A stretch of DNA of 64,000 nt from Mesorhizobium denitrificans (lineage in GTDB: Bacteria > Pseudomonadota > Alphaproteobacteria > Rhizobiales > Rhizobiaceae), in contig NZ_QURN01000002.1 in the NCBI RefSeq assembly GCF_003403035.1, forward strand, positions 62,001-126,000, read 5' to 3'. Of the stretch, positions 62,783-64,000 are shown piece by piece (within the stretch, counting starts at the first letter, position 1; every line of letters begins with the position of its first letter). A model generated the notes under the pieces. That model saw nothing but the letters and a program-made list of their open reading frames with translations, had not been told where the DNA came from and did not search any database. The position numbers were made by a program, and so were the translations under genes.

Positions 62783-63943
62783 CTATTGCTGCTGCGGCGC
62801 GTCGGCAGGTTGACCCTGCTGCTTTTGAATTTCACGCCAGCGCGCGACGTTCTTGTTGTGTTGTTCCAATGTCTCGGCAAACACGTGACCACCGCCGCCG
62901 GAGGCAACGAAGTATAGGTCTTTTGTCTTGGCCGGATTTGCAACGGCTTCGAGAGCCGCCCTGCCCGGATTGGCAATGGGTGTCGGCGGCAGGCCATCAA
63001 TCACGTAGGTGTTGTAAGGGGTGGGCTTCTGGATGTCCGACTGGAAGATCGGGCGGTCGGCCGGGCGCCCCTTGCCACCGAACAGCCCGTACAGGATTGT
63101 GGGGTCGGATTGCAGCCGCATGCCCTTGTTCAGACGGTTGATGAATACCGCTGCAACCTGCGGGCGCTCATCCGCGATGCCCGTTTCTTTTTCAACGATG
63201 GAAGCAAGCGTGACGAACTCGTCAATGTTCTTGAGCGGCAGGCCGTCCTCGCGCTTAGCCCAGATTTCCTCGACAAGCGCTTTCTGGTCAGCCAGCATCT
63301 TGTCCACGATTGCCTTGCGCTCCGTGCCGCGCGTGAAGCGCTGCGTGTCGGCGGCGAGCGAACCCTCGGCAGGCATGGCGGTAGGCAAATCGCCGCTTAG
63401 CTCCGGCGTGGCGGAAACTTTTTGCAGCGCCTGTTCGACGGTGAGGCCTTCGGGAATGGTGATCGAATAGAGGATCGACTTGCCGCTGGCCATCAGGTCC
63501 ATGATTTCACGCATCGAAGCGCCGGGCTTGATTTCATACTCACCGGCTTTCAGGTCCGCCGCTTTGCCGTTCGCCTGCGCGCCGAGCTGGAAAACCCACG
63601 AATTGGTGATGATTCCATTCTCTTCCAAGGCGTTTGAGATGGCTTTCAAGCCCGTCTTTGGCTTGACCAGAAATGTCTGTGTTTCCGCGGTTGGACCTTC
63701 GGCGTTGAACTCATATTTGCCGAACCAAAGCCCGGCAAAGGCCGCGAGAGCGCCCAGAACGCACAGCGAAACTACCAGATTGAAGAACACGACAAAGCGA
63801 TTGCGCGAATGGCGCGAGCGCCGCGCAGCCGCCGATGGTGATGCGTCTTGCCGCAGCGCCTCGCTGGCCGGCTTTGCCGCATTTCCCGGTGCGGGAGGAG
63901 TGGCGCGGCGGCCAAACTCGACATCATTGGGAGAGTCGCTCAT
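62783..63943 (-). CDS. mltG: Endolytic murein transglycosylase MltG
   Basis: About 386 residues from ATG 63943 (MSDSPNDVEFGRRATP); an upstream TTG at 63985 would add 14. A cytoplasmic basic Ala/Pro-rich tail precedes one membrane helix (about 50-72, VVFFNLVVSLCVLGALAAFAGLW). The periplasmic YceG domain follows, with the LysM-like subdomain and the catalytic Glu in LASIVEKETGIADERPQVAAVFINRL. It cuts nascent glycan chains and sets their length. The open frame continues to the window edge with no further gene seen. Upstream, fabF usually precedes mltG in this order. Confidence 0.94.
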   Translation of the reverse strand: MSDSPNDVEFGRRATPPAPGNAAKPASEALRQDASPSAAARRSRHSRNRFVVFFNLVVSLCVLGALAAFAGLWFGKYEFNAEGPTAETQTFLVKPKTGLKAISNALEENGIITNSWVFQLGAQANGKAADLKAGEYEIKPGASMREIMDLMASGKSILYSITIPEGLTVEQALQKVSATPELSGDLPTAMPAEGSLAADTQRFTRGTERKAIVDKMLADQKALVEEIWAKREDGLPLKNIDEFVTLASIVEKETGIADERPQVAAVFINRLNKGMRLQSDPTILYGLFGGKGRPADRPIFQSDIQKPTPYNTYVIDGLPPTPIANPGRAALEAVANPAKTKDLYFVASGGGGHVFAETLEQHNKNVARWREIQKQQGQPADAPQQQ

Positions 63944-64000
63944 CTCAATACCCACAGGTTTCGAATCGGCAAGGCCGGAATACAAAAGTGCAATGCGGCC

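Overview
This window comes from the chromosome of an alphaproteobacterium of the order Hyphomicrobiales (Rhizobiales), most like the Brucella/Ochrobactrum/Phyllobacterium/Mesorhizobium group. The reasons are the aapJQMP amino-acid transporter, an Omp25-type outer-membrane protein, HdaA, homologues of two mitochondrial complex I accessory proteins (NDUFS4 and NDUFS6), an HWE-type sensor kinase, a CIRCE-controlled groESL, GGAAC/CGTT (EcfG-type) promoters, and the lptFG-lptD-surA-pdxA-rsmA and mltG-yicC-gmk orders. Sequence alone does not take me to genus. No prophage, insertion sequence, integrase, rRNA operon or CRISPR array was seen. Most of the window is core chromosome.

Layout. 1-5.4 kb: groES-groEL behind a heat-shock promoter and CIRCE, a DUF1236 gene broken by a stop codon in its signal peptide, and fumC between two DoxX-type membrane genes. 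5.4-9.3 kb: polyphosphate operon ppk-ppx. 9.4-15.2 kb: CHCC zinc-finger protein, FAD monooxygenase and the aap general amino-acid ABC transporter. 15.5-18.0 kb: metC, a Nudix hydrolase, tRNA-Arg, NDUFS4-like gene and tRNA-Pro. 18.2-24.5 kb: heme oxygenase plus bacteriophytochrome kinase, an unrecognised zinc-ribbon membrane protein and small exported protein, and a convergent exported TPR-caspase protein. 24.6-31 kb: RND efflux pair, corA and a flavin reductase. 31-35.5 kb: hdaA, an AI-2E-type permease and a phosphatidyltransferase, divergent from purM-purN. 35.5-41.4 kb: molybdopterin oxidoreductase, ABC-F protein, DinB protein, a GST and ndk. 41.5-42.06 kb: a 181-bp tandem repeat built from paired inverted REP-like hairpins. 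42-46.9 kb: uvrC-pgsA-moaD-moaE and an SDR-folB pair. 47.1-51.7 kb: Omp25-like protein, GST, RNase T2, rlmJ, two unrecognised proteins and holC. 51.7-61 kb: pepA divergent from the LPS-transport/outer-membrane-biogenesis operon lptF-lptG-lptD-surA-pdxA-rsmA. 61-64 kb: mltG-yicC-gmk.

How the genes connect. Three genes or operons (DUF1236, heme oxygenase-phytochrome, Omp25-like) carry exact matches to the alphaproteobacterial general-stress (EcfG) promoter. This suggests that a stress regulon and a red/far-red light sensor with an HWE kinase domain are linked here. The ppk promoter carries a partial PhoB box. Many genes are translationally coupled (purM/purN, MFP/RND, moaD/pgsA, holC/pepA, lptF/G/D, pdxA/rsmA). 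Repeats occur in two forms, the REP-pair tandem array and a separate family of palindromic elements ending in CCCCTCATCCG.
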